Origin: Rhodospirillaceae bacterium
GTDB taxonomy: Bacteria > Pseudomonadota > Alphaproteobacteria > Rhodospirillales > Rhodospirillaceae
Assembly (NCBI GenBank): GCA_019694335.1
Contig: JAIBCD010000013.1
Span: forward strand, 1-62,536
Direction: 5' to 3'
DNA length: 62,536 nucleotides
Below, piece after piece: positions 45,400-54,287 of the stretch. Both the position numbers and the translations under genes were made by a program. Below the pieces are notes generated by a model. That model did no database searches, had not been told where the DNA came from, and worked only from the letters and a program-made list of their open reading frames with translations. Every line of letters starts with the position of its first letter. Within the stretch, counting starts at the first letter, position 1.

Positions 45400-46560
45400 A
45401 TGATCAAATCGTTCGTGCGCATCGGCGCCGCGCTGCTCGCGCTCGCCGGGCCGGTGCTTGTTCTTTGCGGGCCTTCGGCCGCGCGGGCCGCCGAAGGCCC
45501 GCCCGCCAATCCGGACATTTCCAAGTACAAATACGATCCCACGTGGCCGAAGCTGCCGATCGCCAACAACTGGGCCATCGGCCTGATCGGCGGCGTGCAT
45601 GTGGATGCCAAGGATCACGTCTGGATCTATCACAGCACCAAATGGCTTTCGCCGCGCGACCTGGGTGCCGCGCAGACCCCGCCGTCGGGCAAGTGCTGCC
45701 TGCCGGCGCCGCCGATCCTCGAATTCGACCAGGCCGGCAATATCGTGCACGCCTTCGGCGGGCCTCCCAAGGAGGGGTCGGGCGACAGCTATGAGTGGCC
45801 CACCGACGAGCACGGCCTGTTCATCGACTACAAGGGCAACATCTGGGTCGGCGGTAGCAAGACCCGCAAGGGCCAGGATGGCGTCGAACCCGACGGCATG
45901 GTGTTGAAGTTCAGCCCCGAGGGCAAATTCCTGCTCCAGGTCGGCAGCCGCGGCCCCACCAAGGGCAGTACCGACACCACGCGTCTGTCGGGTGCGGCCA
46001 ATGTCGCGGTCGATCCCAAGACCAACGAAGCCTATATCGCCGACGGCTACGGCAATCACCGCGTGATCGTGGTGGACGCCGATACCGGCGCCTTCAAGCG
46101 CCAGTGGGGCGCCTACGGCAAGCCGCCCACGGACCAGGACATCGGGCGCTACGATCCTGCGCAGCCGCCCGCGCAGCAGTTCCGCATCGTCCACTGCGTG
46201 CGCATTGCCAGGGATGGGCTCGTGTATGTCTGCGACCGCCTGAACAACCGCATCCAGGTGTTCAAGACCGATGGCACCTTTGTGCAGGAGTTCATCTACC
46301 GCAAGGAGACCAAGGGTTCAGGTGCGGTCGGCACCATCGCCTTCTGGCCGGACGCTACCCAGAGCAAGATCCTGCTCAACGACCCGGGCAACTTCGAGGT
46401 GCACCTGATCAACCGCGCGGATGGCAAAGTGCTCGGCTCGTTCGGGCACTACGGCGCCTACGGCGGCGAGTTCGACCGCAATCACGAGTCTCAGCTGGAT
46501 TCGAAAGGGAACCTCTATGTCTCCGGCGACCAGCGTTTGCAGAAGTTCACGCTGAAGTAA
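45400..46560 (+). CDS. Exported NHL-repeat six-bladed beta-propeller protein
   Basis: A 386-residue protein with signal peptide (IGAALLALAGPVLVLCG, ending near ARAAEG). NHL-type propeller units are visible: GVHVDAKDHVWIYH, GLFIDYKGNIWVGGS, ANVAVDPKTNEAYIADGYGNHRV, CVRIARDGLVYVCDRLNNRIQVF and SQLDSKGNLYVSGDQRLQKF (each shorter than a full blade). It resembles peptidyl-hydroxyglycine lyase-like propellers but no active site can be assigned. GGGGGATATCG lies just before the ATG. It ends the cluster and overlaps mobA by 14 bp in convergent orientation. Confidence 0.85.
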   Translation: MIKSFVRIGAALLALAGPVLVLCGPSAARAAEGPPANPDISKYKYDPTWPKLPIANNWAIGLIGGVHVDAKDHVWIYHSTKWLSPRDLGAAQTPPSGKCCLPAPPILEFDQAGNIVHAFGGPPKEGSGDSYEWPTDEHGLFIDYKGNIWVGGSKTRKGQDGVEPDGMVLKFSPEGKFLLQVGSRGPTKGSTDTTRLSGAANVAVDPKTNEAYIADGYGNHRVIVVDADTGAFKRQWGAYGKPPTDQDIGRYDPAQPPAQQFRIVHCVRIARDGLVYVCDRLNNRIQVFKTDGTFVQEFIYRKETKGSGAVGTIAFWPDATQSKILLNDPGNFEVHLINRADGKVLGSFGHYGAYGGEFDRNHESQLDSKGNLYVSGDQRLQKFTLK

Positions 46561-47134
46561 GCCGCGCTTCGGCCGCGGCAAGGTCGCTGGGCGTGTTGAT
46601 GTTGAAGAACGGGTCTGGGCCGTCGTCGAAATTGGCGACGGCCCATTTTCGTGTCCGGGCGAAGGACTCCACGCCGCGCATGCGGGTCTGGGCGAGGGTG
46701 TATTCGAGATCCTGCATGACCTGGGGCGACCACAGGGCGATCGCCGGCTGAACCGCGCCGCGCCATGCGGCCATGACCACGTCGGGGTGCTCGCGTTCCG
46801 ACACAAACATGAGTTTTTCGACCAGGTTCGGCGGCAAGAACGGCGTGTCCGCCGGTGTCGAGATGGCCGGACCTCGCGCCCAGCGCAGACCGGCCAGAAT
46901 CCCCGACAGCGGTCCTTCGCCCGGAAACGGATCGCCGACCACCGGCAAGGACCAGGCGGCGAAACGCGCCGCGTCTCCGGTCGCGTTGATCGCCAAGGCG
47001 CCTACTTGCGGGCGCAAGGCCTCGATGATGTGAGAGAGCAGGGGGCGGCCGCCCAGCGAGAGCAGCGTCTTATCGCCCCCGCCCATGCGCGTGGCGCGGC
47101 CGCCGGCGAGGATGATGCAGGCGGGCTTTATCAT
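46547..47134 (-). CDS. mobA: Molybdenum cofactor guanylyltransferase
   Basis: A 195-residue nucleotidyltransferase that joins GTP to molybdopterin to make the MGD cofactor. Features are CIILAGGRATRMGGGDK at the N terminus (GTP-binding G-rich loop with Arg and Lys), ATGDAARFA, VVGDPFPGEGPLSGILAG and STPADTPFLPP (PADxPF metal site), then NINTPSDLA at the end. The length is normal. It overlaps fdsD by 4 bp and is the last gene of the formate dehydrogenase operon, supplying its cofactor. Confidence 0.93.
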   Translation of the reverse strand: MIKPACIILAGGRATRMGGGDKTLLSLGGRPLLSHIIEALRPQVGALAINATGDAARFAAWSLPVVGDPFPGEGPLSGILAGLRWARGPAISTPADTPFLPPNLVEKLMFVSEREHPDVVMAAWRGAVQPAIALWSPQVMQDLEYTLAQTRMRGVESFARTRKWAVANFDDGPDPFFNINTPSDLAAAEARLTSA

Positions 47135-47352
47135 TGGGCTGGCCGCAGGCTGCGCACGGCAGCGAGCACGCGGCTGTCGAGCCCGGTGCCGCCGGCCTGT
47201 TCATAGGCCAGGATCGCTTTCTTCATGCGCGGCTCCCAGAAGCTGCGAATGTGACCGGCGATGCTGGCCACGGACGCGGCTTCGTCCTGATAAGCGAAGG
47301 CCTTGCCGATCTGGTTGGCCATATATACGAGCTTCTTGTCGTCCACGTTCAA
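47131..47352 (-). CDS. fdsD: Formate dehydrogenase delta subunit
   Basis: A 73-residue protein matching the small FdsD subunit of soluble NAD-dependent molybdenum formate dehydrogenases: [16 protein letters not shown], then [20 protein letters not shown], the conserved 'HI..FW.PRM' signature. It is needed for assembly or stability of the Fds complex rather than catalysis. It sits between fdhD and mobA with 4-bp overlaps on both sides. Confidence 0.92.
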   Translation of the reverse strand: MNVDDKKLVYMANQIGKAFAYQDEAASVASIAGHIRSFWEPRMKKAILAYEQAGGTGLDSRVLAAVRSLRPAQ

Positions 47353-48179
47353 TCCATCAATATGCGTTCGGGCGCGGTGAAGACTTCGAATCCGTCGTCG
47401 CGCGCCACGGCCGCGAGGGTGAGATTGGCCCGTTCCGCCGTGCGGATGGCGAGCGCGGTGGGCGCCGAGATCGCCACCAGTAATGGCGCGCCCATGATCG
47501 CGGCCTTTTGCACCATCTCGACCGAGACACGGCTGGAGATCAGCACGACACCACCGCCGGCCTTAAGCCCGCGCCGCGCCAGGGTTCCGGCGAGTTTGTC
47601 CAGGGCGTTATGGCGGCCAACGTCTTCGCGCACGGCCGCGAGGCCGCCGTTCCAGAACGCGGCGGCATGCACCGCGCGCGTGGCATGATTGAGTTCCTGC
47701 GCCGCACCCAGGGCGGCCAAGGCCGTGACGATCTCCGCCGCCGGTAGGCGGAGATCGTTTTTAATCACGGGCAGCGGGCGCATGGCCTCGGTCAGGCTTT
47801 CCAGGCCGCACAGTCCGCAGCCTACGGGGCCGGCCATCTGGCGGCGGCGCTCCGTGAAGCGTTCGGCGCTGTGCGTGGCCAGTTCCATGCGCAGTTCCAC
47901 GCCGAGGTCGCCGGGGACAACCTCGAGCGCGGTGATTTCGGAACCGGCGGAGACGATGCCCTCGGACAACGTGAAGCCGACCGCGAAGTCTTCCAGGTCG
48001 GCGGGCGAGGCCATCATCACCGCGTAAGAAAAGCGGTTGTAGGTGAAGGCAATGGCGGTTTCCTCGGGGACCGCGCGCAGGCCGGCGGCGCGGTGGCCAT
48101 GGCGGAACGAGGTGCGCGGCGCGGTCACCACCGCAGCCGGAAGGGCAGGCGTGTCCGCGCGCGTTTCCGCCGGCATCAT
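47349..48179 (-). CDS. fdhD: Formate dehydrogenase accessory sulfurtransferase
   Basis: A ~276-residue protein that passes sulfur to the bis-MGD cofactor of formate dehydrogenase. Seen are [34 protein letters not shown] (in parts), the cysteine pair in [10 protein letters not shown] (about residue 120), [15 protein letters not shown] and [14 protein letters not shown]. The ATG at 48179 overlaps the fdsA stop (ATGA); an earlier start at 48242 would lie inside fdsA and is rejected. Confidence 0.93.
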   Translation of the reverse strand: MMPAETRADTPALPAAVVTAPRTSFRHGHRAAGLRAVPEETAIAFTYNRFSYAVMMASPADLEDFAVGFTLSEGIVSAGSEITALEVVPGDLGVELRMELATHSAERFTERRRQMAGPVGCGLCGLESLTEAMRPLPVIKNDLRLPAAEIVTALAALGAAQELNHATRAVHAAAFWNGGLAAVREDVGRHNALDKLAGTLARRGLKAGGGVVLISSRVSVEMVQKAAIMGAPLLVAISAPTALAIRTAERANLTLAAVARDDGFEVFTAPERILMD

Positions 48180-51013
48180 TCCGCCGCGGGCGTGGCGATA
48201 CGGGTGTTGGCTTCGCTCATCTCGCGATAACGCTCCTGCCATTCGCTCGGGCCGTTGGAGAGCAGTACCTGCACGGCCGTCACCTTGTACTCGGGGCAGT
48301 TGGTAGCCCAGTCGGAGTAGTCGGTGGTCACCACGTTGATCTGGGTGTCGGGGTGGTGGAAGGTCGTATACACGACGCCCGGCGCCACGCGGTCGGTGAT
48401 GCGCGCGCGCAAGGACGTGGCGCCGGCGCGGCTTTGCACCTTCACCAGGTCGCCTTCGCGCACGCCGCGGCTTTCGGCGTCGAACGGATGAATTTCCAGC
48501 CGGTCTTCCTCGTGCCAGACCACGTTCTGGGTGCGGCGTGTCTGGGCGCCGACATTATACTGGCTGAGGATGCGCCCGGTGGTGAGCAGCAGCGGGAAAC
48601 GCGCCGAGGTGCGCTCGTCGGTCGGCACATACTCGGTGATCACGAACTTGCCCTTACCCCGGACGAAGCCGTCGATATGCATGATCGGCGTGCCGGCCTC
48701 GGCCTTGTCGTTGCAGGGCCATTGCACCGAGCCGAGTTCATCGAGCTTCTTGTAGGAAACGCCGGCGAACGTCGGCGTGGCGGTGGCGATCTCGTCCATG
48801 ATCTCGGACGGGTGGCTGTAGTGCATCGCGAAGCCCATGGCCTTGGCGATGGCGAGGGTGGTTTCCCAGTCGGCCTTGCCGGCCAAGGGCGGCATCACCT
48901 TGCGCACGCGGCTGATGCGGCGCTCGGCGTTGGTGAAGGTGCCGTCCTTCTCCAGGAACGACGAGCCCGGCAGGAAGACATGCGCGAACTTGGCGGTCTC
49001 GTTGAGGAACAGATCCTGCACCACCAGGCATTCCAGGGCGCTCATGCCCGCCACCACATGGGCGGTTTCGGGGTCCGATTGCACCATGTCCTCGCCCTGG
49101 ACGTAGAGGCCCTTGAAGCTGCCGTCGACGGCGGCGTCGAACATGTTGGGGATGCGAAGCCCGGGTTCGGATTCCAGCGCGACGCCCCATAGGCTTTCGA
49201 ACATGGTGCGGGTGGCGGCGTCGCTGACATGGCGGTAGCCCGAGAATTCGTGCGGGAACGAGCCCATGTCGCAGGAGCCCTGCACGTTGTTCTGGCCGCG
49301 CAAGGGGTTCACGCCCACGCCCCGCCGGCCGATGTTGCCGGTGGCCATGGCGAGGTTGGCCATGCACATGACCATGGTGGTGCCCTGGCTGTGTTCGGTG
49401 ACACCCAGGCCGTAGTAGATGGCGCCGTTGCCGCCGGTGGCATAAAGGCGCGCGGCCTTGCGGATGTTCTCGGCCGGAACGCCGGTCATGCCCGCCACGG
49501 CTTCGGGGCTGTTGTGGGCCTGCGCCACGAACGCCGCCCAGCTCTGGAACTCGTCCCAGTCGCAGCGTTCGCGCACGAAGGTCTCGTTCACCAGGCCTTC
49601 GGTGACGATCACATGGGCCAGGGCATTGGCCATGGCGACATTGGTGCCCGGGAGCAGGGGCAGGTGATAGTCGGCCTCCACATGCGGCGTGCGCACCAGG
49701 TCGATGCGGCGCGGATCGATGACGATCAGCCTGGCACCTTCGCGCAGGCGCTTTTTCATGCGCGCGGCGAATACCGGATGACCATCGGTGGGATTGGCGC
49801 CGATCACCACGATCACGTCGGCCTCGTCCACGGAATCGAAGTCCTGGGTGCCGGCGGAGGTGCCGAAGGTGGTTTTAAGACCGTAGCCCGTGGGCGAATG
49901 GCAGACCCTGGCGCAGGTGTCGACGTTGTTGTTGCCGAACACGGCGCGCACCAGTTTCTGCACCAGGTAGGTCTCCTCGTTGGTGCAGCGCGACGAGGTG
50001 ATGCCGCCGATGGCGCCCTTGCCATAGGTCTTCTGGATGCGCAGGAATTCGGAGGCGGTATGCGCGATCGCTTCGTCCCAGGAAACTTCACGCCAGGGAT
50101 CGGTGATTTTGGCGCGGATCATGGGCTTGGTGATGCGGTCCTTGTGGGTGGCGTAGCCCCAGGCGAAACGGCCTTTCACGCAGGAATGGCCGTGGTTGGC
50201 CTTGCCGTCCTTGTAGGGGACCATGCGCACCACTTCATTGCCGCGCATCTCGGCCTTGAAGGCGCAGCCGACGCCACAATAGGCGCAGGTGGTCACAACG
50301 GAGTGCTCGGGCTGGCCGGTCTCCACCACCGATTTCTCGATCAGCGTGGCGGTCGGGCAGGCTTGCACACAGGCGCCGCACGAGACGCATTCGGACTTCA
50401 GGAATTCGCCCATGCCGGGCGCGACCTTGGACTCGAAGCCGCGGCCCTGGATGGTAAGGGCGAAAGTGCCTTGCGTTTCCTCGCAAGCGCGTACGCAGCG
50501 CGAACAGACGATGCACTTGGAGGGATCGAAGTCGAAATACGGGTTGGAGATGTCCTTGGGCGCGGTGAGGTGGTTCTCGCCCTCGAAGCCGTAGCGCACA
50601 TCGCGCAGGCCCACGGCGCCCGCCATGTCCTGGAGTTCGCAGTCGCCGTTGGCGGCACAGGTCAGGCAGTCGAGCGGGTGGTCGGAGATGTAGAGCTCCA
50701 TCACGCCGCGGCGGAGTTTTTTGAGTGTCGGGGTCTGGGTGGACACCTGCATGCCCGCCGCGACCGGGGTGGTGCAGGACGCGGGCGTTCCGTTGCGGCC
50801 CGCGATCTCCACCAGGCACAAGCGGCACGAGCCGAAGGCGTTCAGGCTGTCCGTGGCGCATAGCTTGGGGATCGCGACGCCGCTGTCCATGGCGGCGCGC
50901 ATGATCGAGGTGCCCGCCGGCACGGTCACCGCCGCGCCGTCGATGGTGAGAGTCACCATCTCCGTGGCGGTGGCGGCGGGCGTGCCGTAGTCGGTTTCCT
51001 GAACGAGACCCAT
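48176..51013 (-). CDS. fdsA: NAD-dependent formate dehydrogenase alpha subunit
   Basis: A 945-residue catalytic subunit. In order: an N-terminal 2Fe-2S domain ([21 protein letters not shown], in parts), the His-Cys cluster region ([15 protein letters not shown]), two 4Fe-4S motifs ([12 protein letters not shown] and [13 protein letters not shown]), then the molybdopterin domain opening with [10 protein letters not shown]...SCVKGRF. The Mo ligand is a cysteine in [11 protein letters not shown] (about residue 370), so no selenocysteine is used. The C-terminal MGD-binding region is complete. It oxidises formate to CO2 and sends electrons through the clusters to FdsB. It lies 9 bp after fdsB. Confidence 0.96.
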   Translation of the reverse strand: MGLVQETDYGTPAATATEMVTLTIDGAAVTVPAGTSIMRAAMDSGVAIPKLCATDSLNAFGSCRLCLVEIAGRNGTPASCTTPVAAGMQVSTQTPTLKKLRRGVMELYISDHPLDCLTCAANGDCELQDMAGAVGLRDVRYGFEGENHLTAPKDISNPYFDFDPSKCIVCSRCVRACEETQGTFALTIQGRGFESKVAPGMGEFLKSECVSCGACVQACPTATLIEKSVVETGQPEHSVVTTCAYCGVGCAFKAEMRGNEVVRMVPYKDGKANHGHSCVKGRFAWGYATHKDRITKPMIRAKITDPWREVSWDEAIAHTASEFLRIQKTYGKGAIGGITSSRCTNEETYLVQKLVRAVFGNNNVDTCARVCHSPTGYGLKTTFGTSAGTQDFDSVDEADVIVVIGANPTDGHPVFAARMKKRLREGARLIVIDPRRIDLVRTPHVEADYHLPLLPGTNVAMANALAHVIVTEGLVNETFVRERCDWDEFQSWAAFVAQAHNSPEAVAGMTGVPAENIRKAARLYATGGNGAIYYGLGVTEHSQGTTMVMCMANLAMATGNIGRRGVGVNPLRGQNNVQGSCDMGSFPHEFSGYRHVSDAATRTMFESLWGVALESEPGLRIPNMFDAAVDGSFKGLYVQGEDMVQSDPETAHVVAGMSALECLVVQDLFLNETAKFAHVFLPGSSFLEKDGTFTNAERRISRVRKVMPPLAGKADWETTLAIAKAMGFAMHYSHPSEIMDEIATATPTFAGVSYKKLDELGSVQWPCNDKAEAGTPIMHIDGFVRGKGKFVITEYVPTDERTSARFPLLLTTGRILSQYNVGAQTRRTQNVVWHEEDRLEIHPFDAESRGVREGDLVKVQSRAGATSLRARITDRVAPGVVYTTFHHPDTQINVVTTDYSDWATNCPEYKVTAVQVLLSNGPSEWQERYREMSEANTRIATPAAE

Positions 51014-51022
51014 GACTGAACC

Positions 51023-52582
51023 CTAGGCGACATCGGCGAGGGACCGGGGCCTGGCCCGGAAGTCCTCGGGGAAATGGGTGAGCGCGCTCAACACCGGATA
51101 GGGGACAAAGCCCCCCAGGGCGCACAGCGAGCCCAATTTCATTGTACTACATAAGTCTTCCAGCAGCGCGATCTGCGCATCGACCTCTATCCCCTTGAGA
51201 ATGCGGTCGATCACTTCCTGGCCGCGTACGGATCCGATCCTGCAGGGCGTGCATTTGCCGCAGGATTCGATGGCGCAGAATTCCATGGCGAAGCGGGCCT
51301 GGCGCAGCATGTCGACGGTGTCGTCGAACACCACCACGCCGGCATGGCCGATCAGCCCGTCCTTGGCGGAGAAGGCTTCGTAGTCGAATGGCGTGTCGAA
51401 CAGGTTGGGCGGGAAATAGGCGCCGAGCGGGCCGCCCACCTGCACCGCGCGTACGGGACGCCCGGAAGCCGTGCCGCCGCCGATGTCCATGACGATCTGG
51501 CCCAGGGTCATGCCGAACGGCGCTTCATAGAGCCCTGCGTGTTTCACATTGCCGGCGAGCTGGATCGGAATGGTGCCGAGCGACCGCCCGGTACCCAGAC
51601 TCTTATAGGTATCGGCGCCGTTCGCCAGGATCGCCGGCACTGAGGCCAGACTGATGACATTGTTGACGGCAGTGGGTTTCCCGAACAGACCATGATGCGC
51701 GGGCAGCGGCGGCTTCGCGCGCACCTGGCCGCGCCGGCCTTCGAGGCTTTCCAGCAGTGAGGTTTCCTCGCCGCAGACATAAGCTCCCGCGCCAACCCGC
51801 ACTTCCATATCGAAGGCATGGGGGGAATCCATCACCGATGCGCCGAGCAGGCGCGCTTCACGGGCGTGCTGGATGGCGCGGGTCATGATGCCGACGGCGA
51901 TGGGGTATTCCGAACGGATGTAGATGAAACCCTTGGTGGCGCCTGTGGCGATGCCGGCGATCACCATGCCTTCGATCACCGCGAGCGGATCGCCTTCCAT
52001 GATCATGCGGTCGGAGAAGGTGCCGGAGTCGCCTTCGTCGGCATTGCAGACGACGTATTTCTGGCCGGCTTTCGCGTCCTTCACCGTCTTCCATTTGATG
52101 CCGGTGGGGAACCCCGCACCGCCGCGCCCGCGCAGGCCGGAGGCGGTGACGGCGGCGAGTATGGCGTCGGGGCCGAGTTTGAGCGCCTGGGCGAGGCCTT
52201 TGAGGCCGCCCGCTGCGCGGTAGTCGGCGATGGACAAGGGATCGATACGTCCGCAACGCGCGAAGGTCAGGCGGGTTTGCGGCTTGATGAAGGGATGATC
52301 GTCGACGCGGCCCACGGACAGCCCGTGCTTGCCGCCGCCGAGGAATTTGGCGTCGAACAGGCCGGGCACGTCCGCCGCCTTGACCGGGCCATAGGCCGTG
52401 CGGCCGGTGGGCGTCTCCACCTCCACCAGCGGCTCCAGCCAGTGCATCCCGTGCGAACCGGTGCGCGTGATCGTGAGCGCAATCCCCCGCGCCAACGCCT
52501 CGCGCGCCATCGCCTGCGCGACATCGTCAGCGCCCAGCGCGACGGCGGCGGAGTCCAGTGGAATGAAGATCCGCGCGCTCAT
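51023..52582 (-). CDS. fdsB: Formate dehydrogenase beta subunit (NADH-binding, NuoF-like)
   Basis: A 519-residue diaphorase subunit. An N-terminal ~110-residue thioredoxin-like extension (MHWLEPLVEVETPTGRTAYG) precedes the NuoF-like core: GLRGRGGAGFPTGIKW for FMN (about residue 154), CNADEGDSGTF, GAGAYVCGEETSLLES for NAD, and the 4Fe-4S ligands ESCGKCTPCRIG (about residue 440) plus a later cysteine in DLCSTMKLGSLC. It hands electrons from FdsA to NAD+. The start at 52582 overlaps the stop of a five-codon reading frame that links it to fdsG. Confidence 0.96.
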   Translation of the reverse strand: MSARIFIPLDSAAVALGADDVAQAMAREALARGIALTITRTGSHGMHWLEPLVEVETPTGRTAYGPVKAADVPGLFDAKFLGGGKHGLSVGRVDDHPFIKPQTRLTFARCGRIDPLSIADYRAAGGLKGLAQALKLGPDAILAAVTASGLRGRGGAGFPTGIKWKTVKDAKAGQKYVVCNADEGDSGTFSDRMIMEGDPLAVIEGMVIAGIATGATKGFIYIRSEYPIAVGIMTRAIQHAREARLLGASVMDSPHAFDMEVRVGAGAYVCGEETSLLESLEGRRGQVRAKPPLPAHHGLFGKPTAVNNVISLASVPAILANGADTYKSLGTGRSLGTIPIQLAGNVKHAGLYEAPFGMTLGQIVMDIGGGTASGRPVRAVQVGGPLGAYFPPNLFDTPFDYEAFSAKDGLIGHAGVVVFDDTVDMLRQARFAMEFCAIESCGKCTPCRIGSVRGQEVIDRILKGIEVDAQIALLEDLCSTMKLGSLCALGGFVPYPVLSALTHFPEDFRARPRSLADVA

Positions 52583-52612
52583 GCTTTGCCGCTCATGCCT
52601 TGCCGCTCATGG
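52575..52612 (-). repeat. 14-bp tandem triplication creating a five-codon minicistron between fdsG and fdsB
   Basis: GCTCATG-containing 14-bp units occur three times. On the minus strand they give the end of fdsG (MSGKA then TGA), a second ATG AGC GGC AAA GCA TGA at 52596-52579, and the fdsB start (ATG AGC GCG). The first ATGA (52596-52593) overlaps fdsG and the second (52582-52579) overlaps fdsB, so ribosomes could pass by two successive stop-start steps. Confidence 0.8.
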
Positions 52613-53090
52613 GTTTTTCTTGGGCGAGAGCGGTCAGGCCTTTCGCATCGGCGCGGCCGATCGGCCGCCCGTCGAACATGGCCGAAGGCGCGCAGGAACA
52701 CAGGCCCAGGCAGAACACCGGCTCCAGGGTGATACGGCCATCGGCGGTGGTCTCATGCCAGTCGACGTTCAGCGCGCCGCGGACCTCGGCGGCGAGTTTG
52801 TCCGCGCCCACCGCCTGGCAGGCTTCGGAACGGCATAGCTTGAGCACATGCGCGCCGGCCGGCGCGCGGCGGAAGTCGTGATAGAACGACACCACCCCAT
52901 GCACCTCGGCGCGCGACAGATTGAGTGTGTCGGCGACCATTTCGATGGCCCGGTCGGCGATGAAGCCGAAGGCCGCTTGCAGGGCATGCAGGACCGGCAG
53001 CGCCGCCCCATCCGTGGCTTTGTGAGCGTCGATGATCGCTTGCGCGCGGGTTTCGTCCCAGGCCGTTGCCGGCATGAAAAAGTCCATCAA
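52593..53090 (-). CDS. fdsG: Formate dehydrogenase gamma subunit (NuoE-like)
   Basis: A 165-residue 2Fe-2S protein of the NuoE/thioredoxin-like family. Cluster ligands are CRSEACQAVG (about residue 85; C-x4-C) and CLGLCSCAPSAM (about residue 127). The N-terminal helices VLHALQAAFGFI and HGVVSFYHDFRR are standard. It takes part in electron transfer with FdsB. The start at 53090 (or 53087/53075) lies about 72 bp from an upstream HutC-type operator. It is the first gene of the fdsG-fdsB-fdsA-fdhD-fdsD-mobA operon. Confidence 0.95.
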   Translation of the reverse strand: MMDFFMPATAWDETRAQAIIDAHKATDGAALPVLHALQAAFGFIADRAIEMVADTLNLSRAEVHGVVSFYHDFRRAPAGAHVLKLCRSEACQAVGADKLAAEVRGALNVDWHETTADGRITLEPVFCLGLCSCAPSAMFDGRPIGRADAKGLTALAQEKPMSGKA

Positions 53091-53161
53091 AACAATGGGA
53101 AGCGGGCGCTGTCCGCGCTTTCGTCCTCCCCGACCGGCTCAGTCTGCACCTTCCATTTATT

Positions 53162-53173
53162 ATGTCTAGACAA
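53162..53173. promoter_or_regulatory. HutC-type operator upstream of fdsG
   Basis: ATGTCTAGACAA contains the perfect palindrome TGTCTAGACA, the best-matching member of the shared family. It lies in the 147-bp divergent region between fdsG and the acetylpolyamine amidohydrolase-like gene, which starts at 53238. Confidence 0.6.
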
Positions 53174-53237
53174 AAAAGCGGTCCGCGGCTGGCCGGCAAG
53201 CCCCTGCGGTAACGGGATTTTCGCCTATAGTTGGCGC

Positions 53238-54278
53238 ATGAGGGCGTTTTTCCACCCCGATCAGCAGCTCCATGATCCCCAGCAGTTCATGCGGGCGGGA
53301 CGGATCGCCGCGCCCAAGGATACCCCAGCGCGGACCGCGCAGTTGCTGGCAGGACTGCGGCGCTGCGGTCTCGCCGCGACCACACCGCCTGACCCGGGGT
53401 TGGGGCCGCTGAAAGCGGTCCACGCCGAGGGTTATCTCGAATTCCTGCGCACCGCCTACGGGCGCTGGCAGGCTTTGACCGAGCCCGGCCCGGAAGTGTT
53501 GCCGAACTGCTTTCCCTATTGGAACGCGCAACCCGGCATGCCCGCGCGTCCACCGTGCCCATCGCGCCACATCATTGCTGAGGCCGGCTACTACCTCGGC
53601 GATCTCGCGGTGCCGGTCGGTCCCGCCACCTGGGATGCGGTCCGCGCGAGCGCGAGCGGCGCGGTGGCCGCGGCACGGGCCGTAGCGGGCGGGGAGGGCG
53701 CGGCTTACGCCTTGTGCCGGCCGTCCGGCCACCACGCCCGCGCCGACCGCGCCAGCGGCTTCTGCTATGTGAACAATGCCGCGATAGCCGCCGAAATCCT
53801 GTGCGCGGCTTTCGGCAGAGTGGCGGTGATCGACGTCGACGCCCATCATGGCGACGGCACGCAGGCGATCTTCTATGCGCGCGGGGACGTGCTGACGGTG
53901 TCGGTCCATGCCGACCCGGCGTCGTACTATCCCTTCTTCACCGGTTATGCGGAGGAACGCGGTGCCGGCGCGGGCGAGGGCTGCAATCTCAACCTGGTAT
54001 TGGCGCCCGGCGCGGGGGATGCGGAGATCGCGGCCGCGACCCGCGCGGCGGCCCGCGCCACCCTGAACTTCGGCGCCAAGGCCCTGGTGGTGGCGCTTGG
54101 TTTCGACAGCCATGCGGATGACCCGATTGGCGTGCTGAAGGTCTCCACCGGCGGTTTCCGCGCCGTGGGCGAGACCTTGGGCGCGCTGGGAGTGCCGACC
54201 GTGATCGTCCAGGAAGGCGGCTACGCATTGCCGGTGCTCGCCGACTGCCTGGCTGAATTCCTCACCGATTTTGCATAG
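53238..54278 (+). CDS. Acetylpolyamine amidohydrolase / histone deacetylase family protein
   Basis: A 346-residue zinc hydrolase of the HDAC superfamily. Active-site elements are present: RPSGHHARADRASGFCYVNN (in part; the paired histidines), VIDVDAHHGDGTQ (zinc Asp and His), LGFDSHADDP (second zinc Asp) and a C-terminal QEGGY with the catalytic tyrosine. The N terminus MRAFFHPDQQLHDPQQFM and the size match bacterial acetylpolyamine amidohydrolases, which deacetylate acetylputrescine, acetylspermidine and related compounds. ATG at 53238 is chosen. The next gene follows after 9 bp. Confidence 0.9.
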   Translation: MRAFFHPDQQLHDPQQFMRAGRIAAPKDTPARTAQLLAGLRRCGLAATTPPDPGLGPLKAVHAEGYLEFLRTAYGRWQALTEPGPEVLPNCFPYWNAQPGMPARPPCPSRHIIAEAGYYLGDLAVPVGPATWDAVRASASGAVAAARAVAGGEGAAYALCRPSGHHARADRASGFCYVNNAAIAAEILCAAFGRVAVIDVDAHHGDGTQAIFYARGDVLTVSVHADPASYYPFFTGYAEERGAGAGEGCNLNLVLAPGAGDAEIAAATRAAARATLNFGAKALVVALGFDSHADDPIGVLKVSTGGFRAVGETLGALGVPTVIVQEGGYALPVLADCLAEFLTDFA

Positions 54279-54287
54279 AGAGCGCAG

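Noticed and set aside
48176-51013. Selenocysteine-type formate dehydrogenase
   Set aside because: The molybdenum ligand position reads as a cysteine codon in ARVCHSP and there is no in-frame TGA.
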